DNA of 64,000 bases, taken from contig CALGTJ010000714.1 in the NCBI GenBank assembly GCA_937901435.1, positions 8,136-72,135 on the forward strand. Reading direction: 5' to 3'. Source of the stretch: an uncultured Rhodobacter sp. GTDB lineage: Bacteria; Pseudomonadota; Alphaproteobacteria; Rhodobacterales; Rhodobacteraceae. The notes under the pieces were generated by a model. That model did no database searches, had not been told where the DNA came from, and saw only the letters and a program-made list of their open reading frames with translations. Shown one piece after another: positions 35,355 to 44,473 of the stretch; within the stretch, counting starts at the first letter, position 1, and every line of letters starts with the position of its first letter. A program made the position numbers and the translations under genes.

Positions 35355-37589
35355 GTGCTCTATCGCCTAATCGCCTTCGCCCTAGCGTTGATTGCTATGC
35401 CGCTTGCCGCGTTGGATGCTCAGACTTCTGATCCCAAGATGCAGCTGCTGTTTATTGGTGCCTCGCCGGATGAGGGCGCGCCGGATGGCTTGCCCGACGA
35501 TCTGCCGATCATTGCGATTGATGCTCTGCCCGAGGCCGGGGATGAACAGCAGGCGGTCTTTGCGGCGCGGTTGCGCTCTAACCCGGTGTCGACCTTTGTT
35601 TCGGCCCCCAGCGAAACCAACGCGCAGTTCGAACAATTCTTTCTGGTCACGCAGGTCAGCCTGCTGAAAGCGACCGAAGGCTATGAGATTTCGATTGGCG
35701 AAGAACGGTTTGGCCTGAACGACTTTGCCGACCGCGTGTCTGCTGTGGTTGACGCCTTCAATCCCCTGCACCGCCGCGTCGGCTTTATCCGCGTGACAGA
35801 TCCGGCGGATGAATTCCCGCGTGCGATCTCTGAAATTCAGACCGCGTTGAACCGCATCGGGTTTAACATGCTTGTGGTGATGATCGGTGGTGATCCCGCC
35901 GGTGCGGCCTGTTCCGGTGCGCCCCAGCAAGCCCTGCATTACAGCATCATCAGCGGCCTTGCGGATCGTGAACCCTTTGGCAACGCGGATGGCGTTTCGA
36001 CAGCGGGCGAAGTTGAATCCTACCTTGGCGGCGCGTTGAACCGCACCATTGCGCGCGATCCGGCCTGTGGTCCGAAATACAGCCTGCTGATCAAATCCAG
36101 CAATGACCCCGCACAAGAGCTGGTGGCTTATTCCGGTCGGTCCCTGTTCATGTCGATGGAAACGACACTGTACAATGAAACCTTCGAGGCCATGTTCCTG
36201 ATGGAATCGCAGGACAAGGACAACGTTGAAAACTTCCTTGCGCAGTGCCTTTATTGTCCGAACGAGCGCGCTCTGTCCGACCGTCTGCGCGAGATGGAGG
36301 ATTTTGCCCGTGCCAGCGCCCTAGAGGCCGATATCTGGAACCGTATCAAGAACGACGCCAAGCCAGAGCGTCTGGCGATCTACCTCAAAAACTGCTCGCT
36401 TTGTGCCTATCGCGAAGAAGTCGAATCAAGGATCGCAGAGTTCGAGGCCAAAGTCGCCGCATTTGAGGCAGAGGGCGTGGTCTTTCGTGCCGCGATGGAC
36501 GGGCGCGATCTGGATGCGTTGCGCACCTACGCCGACACCTGCATAGCCTGCACCCATCAGGCCGAAGCCCGCGAAACCGTGGCAGCGATAGAGGCAGATG
36601 AAGAGTATCAGAAAGAGCAGGCCAGCCTGAAGGCCGCGCTGGAGTCCAAAGACCCGACGCTGATGCGTGTCTATATGGACAACTGCAAAATTTGTGATGG
36701 GGTCGAAGAGATCTCTGCCGCGCTGGCCATTGAGGAAAAGCGCGCAGAGTTCAGCGCGCCCTGCCTGAAACTCGCAGCCGTGCCGCAGCTTGGCGGTCCG
36801 CGTAAGTTAGAGGCCATAGATCAGGGCCAAGCTGGTCAAATCTGTGCGTCCGCAGCGCGTGAATTTCCTCAGGATGGTGTCCTGCAAACCACACTCGGCA
36901 GGATTTCGCAGGCGGCGGGTCAGTTTGACGACGCCAACCGTCTGTATGCGATCGGAATGAAGGCGAACGTGCCCTCTGCCTTTGGTCTGGCGGCCTATTC
37001 CCACTATGCCCCACCACAGGGCGGAGAGATCGATCTGGACACTGCCGAAGCCCTGGCCGTCAAGGGGGCCGAGATGGGTGACTGGCTGAGCCAAGAGATC
37101 CTGACGGTGCTCTATTCCAAAGATCTGGTGCCGGGCAAGACGCCAGTTGATGCCTTTGATATTGCAGAGAACATTGCCAATGAGGGCAACGCGCTGGCGC
37201 AGTTTTTCGTGGGGTATTATTATCTGACCGGAACGGGCGTTGATCTGAGTGAGGAACGGGCGGCAGAGTGGCTGGAAAAGGCCGTCGGTCAGGGGTACAC
37301 CCACGCCTATTCCTTCCTTGCGGAACTGCATGAAAAAGGTGCGGTCGGCGGCACCGCCCTGCCAGAAAAAGCGGCGGATCTGTATTGGGAAGCACTCGTT
37401 AAAGGCGATCCAACCGCGACAGATCGACTCACAACGCAACTTGGCAGCCGCGATCGCGATGTAATTCGTATAATCCAAGAAAAACTTCGCGGTCAGGGGG
37501 TTTATCGCGGCACTGTGGATGGTATTGCGGGACCGGGGACTATCGCCGCTGTTCGGCGATATTCGGAGTCTCTGACTGAACAAGGGTAA
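35355..37589 (+). CDS. Exported multidomain protein: caspase-like region, four CxxC repeats, Sel1 repeats, PG-binding
   Basis: 744 residues from a GTG 9 nt after AGGAG, with a signal peptide of about 22 residues. Residues 28-260 form an alpha/beta region ending in FGNADGVSTAGEVESYL, which resembles the end of caspase p20 domains, but no clear catalytic His is visible, so this is tentative. Residues 290-450 contain four CxxC motifs at 298, 347, 396 and 444, spaced 49, 49 and 48 residues, each preceded by a short helix with Tyr/Phe-Leu. Sel1 repeats follow (about 555-690), then a peptidoglycan-binding domain at 702-738 (IQEKLRGQGVYRGTVDGIAG). It heads the envelope gene island. Confidence 0.82.
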   Translation: MLYRLIAFALALIAMPLAALDAQTSDPKMQLLFIGASPDEGAPDGLPDDLPIIAIDALPEAGDEQQAVFAARLRSNPVSTFVSAPSETNAQFEQFFLVTQVSLLKATEGYEISIGEERFGLNDFADRVSAVVDAFNPLHRRVGFIRVTDPADEFPRAISEIQTALNRIGFNMLVVMIGGDPAGAACSGAPQQALHYSIISGLADREPFGNADGVSTAGEVESYLGGALNRTIARDPACGPKYSLLIKSSNDPAQELVAYSGRSLFMSMETTLYNETFEAMFLMESQDKDNVENFLAQCLYCPNERALSDRLREMEDFARASALEADIWNRIKNDAKPERLAIYLKNCSLCAYREEVESRIAEFEAKVAAFEAEGVVFRAAMDGRDLDALRTYADTCIACTHQAEARETVAAIEADEEYQKEQASLKAALESKDPTLMRVYMDNCKICDGVEEISAALAIEEKRAEFSAPCLKLAAVPQLGGPRKLEAIDQGQAGQICASAAREFPQDGVLQTTLGRISQAAGQFDDANRLYAIGMKANVPSAFGLAAYSHYAPPQGGEIDLDTAEALAVKGAEMGDWLSQEILTVLYSKDLVPGKTPVDAFDIAENIANEGNALAQFFVGYYYLTGTGVDLSEERAAEWLEKAVGQGYTHAYSFLAELHEKGAVGGTALPEKAADLYWEALVKGDPTATDRLTTQLGSRDRDVIRIIQEKLRGQGVYRGTVDGIAGPGTIAAVRRYSESLTEQG

Positions 37590-37598
37590 GTGGGGCGT

Positions 37599-38372
37599 AT
37601 GAGCGGTTTGTCTTGGGTAAAACGCAGCGTTGCGGCGGCGCTTGCTGTTGTGATGTTGTCGCCAGCAACGGCAGCCACCATTGCAGAGGGTGATTGCCCA
37701 AAGCAGCCTACACGGATCATCGTTCTTGGTGACTCTCTTGCCGATGGCCTTTGGGGCTCTTTGTACCGTACCTTTTCCCGCTGCAAATCCGTCGAAACGG
37801 TCCGTGTGACCAAAGTGTCGGATGGGCTTGCCCGGACCAGCGATGCCGGATGGCTTCAGCGGTACGCGCAGGAAAAGACTCGTCTCGACACCAAGGTGAG
37901 CGACATCGTTGTCGTGCAGATGGGTGCAAACGACATCACGACAATCCGCAACGGATCGAGCAGAGAATCCTTTGCCGCCGGAAATTGGAATGCGGTATAT
38001 TCCAATCGTGTGGCGGCATTGACCGCAGGGCTGAAGGCCAAGGCGGCGGATGTCATTTGGTTTGGCCTGCCTATCGTCGGCAAGTCAAACTTTGAAGGGC
38101 CGTACCAAACTATATCGGGACTTCAAAAAACCGCGGTGAAGCGTGCTGGGGGCACCTTCATCGATATACATGACCACACGAAGTTTGGCACCGGAAGCTT
38201 CGCGATGAACGGGTCATATCAAGGGCGTCTGCAACAGTTGCGTGCTCCGGATCAGGTGCATTTCACCAAATCTGGCTACGACTATGTAGCGCAAGTGGTT
38301 CTGGACGATCTGACCAGGTTCACGCGGGAAAGGGACCGCCGTGCGGCGTTAAAAAATGTTGAACTTCAGTAG
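37599..38372 (+). CDS. Exported SGNH/GDSL hydrolase
   Basis: 257 residues from the ATG at 37599 (a GTG at 37590 directly after the previous stop is possible). After a signal peptide ending ATA, the SGNH blocks are visible: IVLGDSLADG (Ser46), QMGANDI (Asn) and DQVHFTKSGYD (Asp/His near the C-terminus). This family removes or transfers O-acyl groups on polysaccharides or peptidoglycan. It overlaps the second SGNH gene by 17 nt. Confidence 0.86.
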   Translation: MSGLSWVKRSVAAALAVVMLSPATAATIAEGDCPKQPTRIIVLGDSLADGLWGSLYRTFSRCKSVETVRVTKVSDGLARTSDAGWLQRYAQEKTRLDTKVSDIVVVQMGANDITTIRNGSSRESFAAGNWNAVYSNRVAALTAGLKAKAADVIWFGLPIVGKSNFEGPYQTISGLQKTAVKRAGGTFIDIHDHTKFGTGSFAMNGSYQGRLQQLRAPDQVHFTKSGYDYVAQVVLDDLTRFTRERDRRAALKNVELQ

Positions 38373-39207
38373 CCTAAAGTTTTTTGGTGTTGTCGCCGCC
38401 CTGTTCACAGCTGCCTGTGGAACAGAGCCGCGAAGCGCCGGTGCACAGGATCTGTCAGTCCTGTTTCACAAACCCGCCTCTGCCATTCAAAACGCCGCAC
38501 CTCAGGTTCTGACCCGGCCCACGCGCAGCTTTAGTGCGGATGATCCGGCCCGGATCCTTGTGATCGGTGACAGTCTGTCCGAAGGGTTCGCAATCTTCCT
38601 TGATCGCCGCGTCAAAGAGCGCAAGCTGGCCGCAGTGGTCATCAACCGCGGTCGTAACACCAGCGGGCTGGCGCGCAGTGATTTTTACGACTGGCCTGCG
38701 AATTTTGCGTCGATTGCCCCGGCAGAGCGCCCCGATATCGTGATCGCGCATTTCGGATCTAACGATAACCAGTCGATCATTCGATCTGGGGGGACTGTGC
38801 GCCATGGCAGTGACGGCTGGAATGAGGCCTATCGCCAGCAGACCCGCAAGATCCTTGAAACGGCCGCACAGAACAACACGATGTTCTATCTGATCGGGCC
38901 TGCGCCGGATCGGGGCACAAACCTCAACCGGCATCTGACCAACGTCAATCCCATTTTCCGCGAAGAAGCAGAGGCGCACTCGGCCCGCTATTTCCCGTTG
39001 TCGCCTTTCGCGGCAGGGCCAAACGGCGAATATTCCAAGGTTGTTCAGGTCAAGGGCGTGCCGACCAGCATCCGCAGCGGCGATGGCAGTCACTTTACCG
39101 GCGTGGGCTATTATCTGGTGGCCGACAAGCTGTTAGAGGATATCTCGACCGTGGTGCCAAGCATCTTCAACCCCACCAAGCTAGAGCTTGCGGGCGTTCT
39201 GCAATAG
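38356..39207 (+). CDS. Second exported SGNH/GDSL hydrolase, possible lipoprotein
   Basis: 283 residues. The N-terminus has a hydrophobic signal followed by FTAAC (Cys21), a weak lipobox. The SGNH motifs are VIGDSLSEG (Ser), FGSNDNQS (Asn) and DGSHFTGVGY (His), and the layout resembles DUF459-type proteins found beside MBOAT acyltransferases. With the preceding paralogue it could provide the periplasmic acyl-transfer step for an envelope polymer. Confidence 0.84.
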   Translation: MLNFSSLKFFGVVAALFTAACGTEPRSAGAQDLSVLFHKPASAIQNAAPQVLTRPTRSFSADDPARILVIGDSLSEGFAIFLDRRVKERKLAAVVINRGRNTSGLARSDFYDWPANFASIAPAERPDIVIAHFGSNDNQSIIRSGGTVRHGSDGWNEAYRQQTRKILETAAQNNTMFYLIGPAPDRGTNLNRHLTNVNPIFREEAEAHSARYFPLSPFAAGPNGEYSKVVQVKGVPTSIRSGDGSHFTGVGYYLVADKLLEDISTVVPSIFNPTKLELAGVLQ

Positions 39208-39267
39208 GTCGTCCCGTCTGAAAGCCGCCCGAAATTAACTGTGGGTCACAGTTAGATATTTGCGTTT

Positions 39268-39303
39268 GAAAGCCGTTGTGTCATCAACGGCTTTCACAGT
39301 TTC
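39268..39303 (+). terminator. Terminator-like hairpin between the SGNH pair and MBOAT
   Basis: A perfect 11-bp stem (39268-39278 with 39285-39295, 6-nt loop) is followed by acagTTTCTT. It may end or attenuate the first transcript before the MBOAT gene, splitting the island into two linked units. Confidence 0.65.
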
Positions 39304-39330
39304 TTATCCCTTCTTTGACGTCAGACGCCC

Positions 39331-40722
39331 ATGGTCTTTCCCACCCTTCAGTTCATCGTCTTTTTCTTCTGTGTTCTGGCACTGAATGGAATGGTCTGGT
39401 CGCGCCCGGTCTGGCGCAAGGCCATGCTGATCGCGGCGTCTTATGTGTTTTACGCCGCATGGGATGTGCGGTTTCTGGCGCTGATGATCGGCGTGTCGCT
39501 GATCGCGTGGCTTGCGGGGATTGGGGTCACCAAGCCGGCGCTGCGGACCTTTAGCAAAGTGACCAGTATCACCCTGCTGATCCTGACGCTGGGCGTGTTC
39601 AAATACTTCAACTTCTTCATGCTGAGCTTTTCGCAGCTGTTGGAAGGCACCGCCTTTGCCCGCGACCTGCAATGGATCAGCATCATACTGCCCGTTGGCA
39701 TCTCGTTCTATATCTTTCAGGCAATTTCCTATGTGATGGATGTAGATCGCGGCGACGTCCCCGTGCGCCGCAATGCAACTGACGTGTTCCTGTTCATCTC
39801 GTTTTTTCCGCAACTTGTTGCCGGACCCATTGTGCGCGCGGCGCATTTCCTGCCCCAGATCGACAATCCCAAAGCCCCGGACAGGGCCGCGCGCGCGCTG
39901 GCGATTATCCTGATCCTGATGGGATTGTTCAAAAAGATGGTCGTCGCCAATTACCTGTCTGTGCTGATCGTCGATCCGGTCTATGCGCTGCCCGACGGGC
40001 AAAACATGATCACGGCCACGGCGGCAATGCTGGGCTATGCGATCCAGATTTACTGCGACTTTTCGGGCTATTCCGATATCGCCATCGGTATCGCACTGTT
40101 ACTTGGGTATGAATTCCATCGCAATTTCAACCAGCCTTACCGCGCGCACAGCTTGCGCAACTTCTGGCAGCGCTGGCATATCTCGCTGTCCACATGGATC
40201 CGCGATTATCTGTATATCCCCTTGGGCGGCAATGTGGGTGGCGCGCTGCGCAGTGGGATTATCGTGGTGCTGACCATGACCCTTGCCGGTCTATGGCATG
40301 GGGCGGGGTGGAATTTTCTGCTGTGGGGGTTCGTGCATGGCGCGGGTCTGGCCGTCGAACGCATGTTCCGCGCGCGAAATTTTGCGTTGCCCTATTGGTT
40401 GGCGGTCTTTGTGGTGTTTGTCATCGTCTGCCTGCTTTGGGTGCCATTCCGCGCAGCTGATTTCTACGAGACCAAGGCGATGTTCACTGCTCTCTTTACC
40501 CTCGACGGCTTTGCCCCGGCCGAGTTGAGCGCGACAATCTGGGGCCTGATTGCTGTCGGTTTCGTGATCAACATTCTGCCGATGCAGTGGCTGGGGCGCA
40601 GTCAGGCGATCCTGTCGCATGCCCCCGCCTCTGTGCAGGCGGTGATTCTTGCCATTGGCGTCTGGGGGATATTCGCAGCCGCCCAAGACGGCGTCGCTCC
40701 CTTTATATATTTCCAATTCTGA
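39331..40722 (+). CDS. MBOAT family O-acyltransferase (AlgI-like)
   Basis: 463 residues with about 10-12 transmembrane helices. Hallmarks are SFYIFQAISYVMDV, FFPQLVAGPIVRA, FWQRWHISLSTWIRDYLYIPLGG and the catalytic His in GLWHGAGWNFLLWG. The protein ends in the six residues FIYFQF, resembling the C-terminal aromatic acyl-transfer motif described for DltX and some AlgI-type proteins. MBOAT proteins move acyl groups across the inner membrane to periplasmic SGNH transferases; two lie just upstream. Confidence 0.92.
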   Translation: MVFPTLQFIVFFFCVLALNGMVWSRPVWRKAMLIAASYVFYAAWDVRFLALMIGVSLIAWLAGIGVTKPALRTFSKVTSITLLILTLGVFKYFNFFMLSFSQLLEGTAFARDLQWISIILPVGISFYIFQAISYVMDVDRGDVPVRRNATDVFLFISFFPQLVAGPIVRAAHFLPQIDNPKAPDRAARALAIILILMGLFKKMVVANYLSVLIVDPVYALPDGQNMITATAAMLGYAIQIYCDFSGYSDIAIGIALLLGYEFHRNFNQPYRAHSLRNFWQRWHISLSTWIRDYLYIPLGGNVGGALRSGIIVVLTMTLAGLWHGAGWNFLLWGFVHGAGLAVERMFRARNFALPYWLAVFVVFVIVCLLWVPFRAADFYETKAMFTALFTLDGFAPAELSATIWGLIAVGFVINILPMQWLGRSQAILSHAPASVQAVILAIGVWGIFAAAQDGVAPFIYFQF

Positions 40723-40733
40723 GCCATGACCCC

Positions 40734-40958
40734 ATGAAACGCTTCACAATTACGCTTATTGCCTGCCTCGCTGTGGCTTGGTTGCTATCAGGGGAAAGGT
40801 TTTTGGATAGTGTCTTTGAAATGGTAGATTTGGGCCAAGTCGATGATATCATCATAGAAAGGGTAATTTGGTTAGAAGAAAGAAAGGCGAGTCTGGGACT
40901 GCCGGATGTATTTGGAGCGATACGACAGTCGCTCCACAACGTTCTGGGCTTGGGGTAA
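40734..40958 (+). CDS. 74-residue single-pass membrane protein
   Basis: It starts 11 nt after MBOAT and ends 1 nt before the L,D-transpeptidase gene. One hydrophobic segment (residues 4-19) is followed by a charged helical domain (FEMVDLGQVDDIIIERVIWLEERKAS is split by no proline, suggesting a long helix). It could be a small accessory of the MBOAT enzyme, by analogy of position with DltX, but it lacks that protein's aromatic C-terminus. No family recognised. Confidence 0.65.
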   Translation: MKRFTITLIACLAVAWLLSGERFLDSVFEMVDLGQVDDIIIERVIWLEERKASLGLPDVFGAIRQSLHNVLGLG

Positions 40959-40959
40959 T

Positions 40960-41781
40960 ATGGATTGGACACGACGCAAGGCGCTTGGCGCCTTGGGTGC
41001 AGCCGCGTTCGCCGCGCACCCGCTGACAGCCTCTGCAATAGAGACAGAGAGCTTTGGCATCGACTATTTGGAAAACCTCGGCAAACCGGGTGCAATGAAT
41101 CCCAAGGTGGCCTTTATTCCACCCAGCAAAATTGACGCGGCCTACAGCCATGTCATCTATGTGAACACCGCCACGAATTCGAAGGGCGGTCAAAAAATGT
41201 GGGTGATAGAACGCGCCGGGTCTGGTTGGAAGCTGGCCCTTTGGGACGAAAAATACTGGGGCAAAAAAGGCGTCGATGGCGAGCCGCCTTATTCCTGGCT
41301 GGTTTCGACCGGGCGGCATTATCCCGGCGAAAAACGCGCAGGACCAACGCCGCTGGGCATTTTCAACGTGGATGATCGTGCGTCACGGCATCGTCGCGGC
41401 TGGGGTAGTCCGGGGATGTATAATTCTATCTATATCGATCTGCACTATGGCGGCGGGCGGATCTCTGGCGTTGCCATGCATGGCACGACGGGTGGCATGT
41501 ACAAACGTCTGGGCCGTGCCGACAGCCACGGCTGCGTGCGCATGACCCAAGGCAACGCAGAGCAGGTGTGGCAGATGTTCCATCCGGGCAGCAAACCCGG
41601 TCAGGCCTCGCCACTGTGGTCAGAGGCCGTACCGCGTTTCTTTACGTCCGAGCCGAACCAAAGCCGCAGCGCGCGCTATGGATATGTGCGTGATGGGTCA
41701 ATCCTGACCAACGCGTCGGGTCAACGCCTGACCAAGCCGGGGTACTCTGCGTTATTCGTGTATTTCCGGGACGATCTCTGA
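40960..41781 (+). CDS. Tat-exported L,D-transpeptidase family protein (YkuD)
   Basis: 273 residues from the ATG at 40960. The N-terminus has a twin-arginine signal (TRRKALGALG, cleavage near TASA). The YkuD catalytic motif is clear: HGTTGG upstream and RADSHGCVRM with the nucleophilic Cys. Such enzymes form 3-3 peptidoglycan cross-links or attach proteins to peptidoglycan, or cleave such bonds. Its stop overlaps the CapA start by 1 nt. Confidence 0.88.
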   Translation: MDWTRRKALGALGAAAFAAHPLTASAIETESFGIDYLENLGKPGAMNPKVAFIPPSKIDAAYSHVIYVNTATNSKGGQKMWVIERAGSGWKLALWDEKYWGKKGVDGEPPYSWLVSTGRHYPGEKRAGPTPLGIFNVDDRASRHRRGWGSPGMYNSIYIDLHYGGGRISGVAMHGTTGGMYKRLGRADSHGCVRMTQGNAEQVWQMFHPGSKPGQASPLWSEAVPRFFTSEPNQSRSARYGYVRDGSILTNASGQRLTKPGYSALFVYFRDDL

Positions 41782-43007
41782 TGCAATTGTGGCGACTGCT
41801 GACTTTTGTGGTCGCCGCATCCTGTGTGGGGGTCACCGCGCAGGCGATGACCTGCACGCCGCAGGTGAAATACATCTCTGCCCCCGTGAATCGCTGCTTT
41901 GGCAGTGATGTGTTGCGCATCACCGCTGTGGGTGATGTGCTGCTGCATTCGCCCCTGCAACGGCGTGGCTATAGTGATGCCAACGGTTTTCGCAGTCTCT
42001 GGCGCGAGGTCGAGGCGTATTTTCGCGCCGCTGATATCAATTATGCCAACCTCGAAGGCCCGGTTGCGCCCGGTCGCACAAAGGGCTTTGGCAACGCCAC
42101 TGATCCGGGCAAGGTCTTTGATAACCGGGTGTATTCGTCTTATCCGCTGTTCAACTATCACCCCAGCATCATCACCGATCTGAAAAACGCAGGCATCACG
42201 CTGGTCTCGACGGCGAATAATCACTCGCTTGATCGTGGATCCAGCGGGGCCGACCTGACGATAGATAATTTGCAGGCGCAGGGTCTGCCCTATTTCGGTA
42301 CCATCAAGGCCGACGCGCCGCGCGATTTCGTGACCTATACCAGTACAAAGATGGGCAAATTGGCGTGGATCGCCTGCAGCTATTCGACGAACGGCGTGAA
42401 TGACCCTAAAAACCAGGTGCTGATGTGCTATGGTGACCGCGAGGAATTGCTGGGCATCATCGCCACAGAGGCCGCGCGCCAAGAGGTTGCGGGTGTCATC
42501 GTCACGCCCCACTGGGGCTACGAATACCAGCATTCGCCCAACGCTAACCAGCGGCAACTGGCCAAGGAACTGGTCGCTGCCGGAGCGACGGCTGTGATCG
42601 GAACGCATCCGCATGTGGTCCAGCCGTGGGAATATGTTGCGCGCCTCGATGGCAGCCAAAGCCTTGTGATCTATTCTACCGGCAACTTCGTGTCCGGGCA
42701 GGTCGGTATTGCCAAGCGCACCGGCGTCTTGGCGTGGATAGAGCTGTGCCGCCAGATGCCATCATTCGATCTGGCCAGTGCGGTGCAGTCGCGTCTGGCC
42801 GTGTCGCGCGCCGGATGGGTCGCGCTTAGCATGACACGCACGGCCGCCGGGCCAGAGGTTTTTGTCGCCTCGCCTGCCTCTAAAGGGGTCGTCAAGCAAA
42901 GCTATGACCTTGCTGCGAAATACCTGCCCAAAGACGGGCTGACGGCAGATTTGACCTGCTCAACTCCAGAAACCAAACCCACCCAAGACTTGGTCCAACT
43001 GCAATGA
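41781..43007 (+). CDS. Exported CapA family protein (first copy)
   Basis: 408 residues with a signal peptide. PGA_cap family motifs are in order: VGDVLLHSP, NYANLEGPVAPG, TANNHSLDRG, VTPHWGYEYQ and GTHPHVVQPWE. These Asp, Asn and His residues form the metallophosphatase-like site of CapA proteins linked with poly-gamma-glutamate and other surface polymers. It is translationally coupled on both sides (TGATG at the start, ATGA at the end). Confidence 0.9.
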   Translation: MQLWRLLTFVVAASCVGVTAQAMTCTPQVKYISAPVNRCFGSDVLRITAVGDVLLHSPLQRRGYSDANGFRSLWREVEAYFRAADINYANLEGPVAPGRTKGFGNATDPGKVFDNRVYSSYPLFNYHPSIITDLKNAGITLVSTANNHSLDRGSSGADLTIDNLQAQGLPYFGTIKADAPRDFVTYTSTKMGKLAWIACSYSTNGVNDPKNQVLMCYGDREELLGIIATEAARQEVAGVIVTPHWGYEYQHSPNANQRQLAKELVAAGATAVIGTHPHVVQPWEYVARLDGSQSLVIYSTGNFVSGQVGIAKRTGVLAWIELCRQMPSFDLASAVQSRLAVSRAGWVALSMTRTAAGPEVFVASPASKGVVKQSYDLAAKYLPKDGLTADLTCSTPETKPTQDLVQLQ

Positions 43008-44473
43008 TCCGCGCGTTTGCTCTTTTCGTGGCCATGGGTTTGGCCGCGCCGGTCGCCAATGCGCAGAACCTGCTGGACGCCTTTCTTGCACCTGCCAAAC
43101 CGCGCGTGCCCTTTGTCAGCGCCGAAACCGCGGGCAAGCCCTTTCCCGATGCGCGCGCCAAGGGTATTCTGGCGTTTCGCGGCAATCCGACCCGCACATG
43201 GTACGGCACTGGCACCTTGCCGCGCAAACCTGCGGTGTTGTGGCGGCGTGGGCCATATTGCGGGCTGTCCACCGATGGCGCAGGCACGCGGCAATGGTGC
43301 GGCTCTGGCTGGACGGGCCAACCTGCAATCCGCGCCGATACGGATCCGGTCGAGGTGATCTTTGGTGCCTACGACCACCGTGTGCATTTCCTGAACAAGG
43401 ACACAGGCGAGGACATTCGCGCGCCGTTCAAGACGGGTGATATTATCAAGGGCAGCGTGTCTCTTGACCCCTCAGGCGCGCCGTATCTGTATTTTGGCAG
43501 CCGCGACAATTATCTGCGCGCGGTGCGTCTGGACGCGGATAAAGCGACAGAGGTCTGGCGGCAAAGCTCTATCAGTGGCGATGGGGTGTGGAACAACGAC
43601 TGGGATGCGAACCCGCTGATTTTAGGGGATTACCTGCTGACCGGGTCAGAGAATTCGTGGTTCTACGTAGTCGACCTGAACCGCGAGGGCAACACCATTG
43701 CGCCCAAGCTGATCAACCGCATCGCGGGCTTTACGCCAGAGTTGTTCCGCGCGATTGGCGACAGGATGGTCAGTATCGAAACCTCGACGCTTGCAGTTGG
43801 TTCTAACGTCTACTTCGGCAATTCGGGCGGTCTTGTGCAGGGCTATTCCATTGCCAAACTGATTGCAGGCGCCACGCGGCAAGAGGCGATCACCTTTGAA
43901 TTCGCTACCGGCGACGATCTGGACGCCACGCTGATTGCCGATGAAAAAGGCATGATCTATGCCGCTATCGAGGATGAACGTGGGCCGTCAGCGACCAAAA
44001 ACGCCTCTGGTCAGTTGGTCAAGCTGAACCCGGCCAATCCCAAAGACCCCATTGTCTGGTCGCTGAAAATCCCCGGTCGGATCGGTGGCAAGGGTGGGCT
44101 GTGGGCCACGCCCGCGCTGGCAAAAGGGCATCTTTATGTGCCGACCCACAAAGGTGGGATGCTGACCGTTGACGCCGCCACGGGTCTGGTCACCTCGGAA
44201 ATTGCTATGCCTGCACATGGCTGGTCGTCGCCTGTGGTGCTGGGCGACGAATTGCTGGTGCCCGATTGCCTTGGCGATCTGTGGAAATTCTCGCTGGCGG
44301 ACCCCGCCAAACCTCGACTGGTCTGGAAATGGGACGTGCCCGGTGCAGGCTGTTGGGAAAGCACGCCTGCTGTCTGGGACGGCATTATTTATCTTGGCAA
44401 TCGTGATGGCTATTTCTATGCTATTGGCGAAGCCCAACCCACGGAGGTTCTTGCAGATGTCCGTATTCAGTAG
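43004..44473 (+). CDS. Exported PQQ-like beta-propeller protein
   Basis: 489 residues with a signal peptide (cleavage after ANA). The body shows repeated beta-blade segments (YLYFGSRDNYLRAV, NVYFGNSGGLVQGY, HLYVPTHKGGMLTV, IIYLGNRDGYFYAI) typical of PQQ-like/outer-membrane-assembly propellers. The residues needed to bind PQQ cannot be confirmed, so it may be a structural propeller. Cys pairs near the N-terminus (YCGLS, QWCGSG) may be disulfides. It lies between two CapA genes and overlaps both. Confidence 0.84.
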   Translation: MIRAFALFVAMGLAAPVANAQNLLDAFLAPAKPRVPFVSAETAGKPFPDARAKGILAFRGNPTRTWYGTGTLPRKPAVLWRRGPYCGLSTDGAGTRQWCGSGWTGQPAIRADTDPVEVIFGAYDHRVHFLNKDTGEDIRAPFKTGDIIKGSVSLDPSGAPYLYFGSRDNYLRAVRLDADKATEVWRQSSISGDGVWNNDWDANPLILGDYLLTGSENSWFYVVDLNREGNTIAPKLINRIAGFTPELFRAIGDRMVSIETSTLAVGSNVYFGNSGGLVQGYSIAKLIAGATRQEAITFEFATGDDLDATLIADEKGMIYAAIEDERGPSATKNASGQLVKLNPANPKDPIVWSLKIPGRIGGKGGLWATPALAKGHLYVPTHKGGMLTVDAATGLVTSEIAMPAHGWSSPVVLGDELLVPDCLGDLWKFSLADPAKPRLVWKWDVPGAGCWESTPAVWDGIIYLGNRDGYFYAIGEAQPTEVLADVRIQ

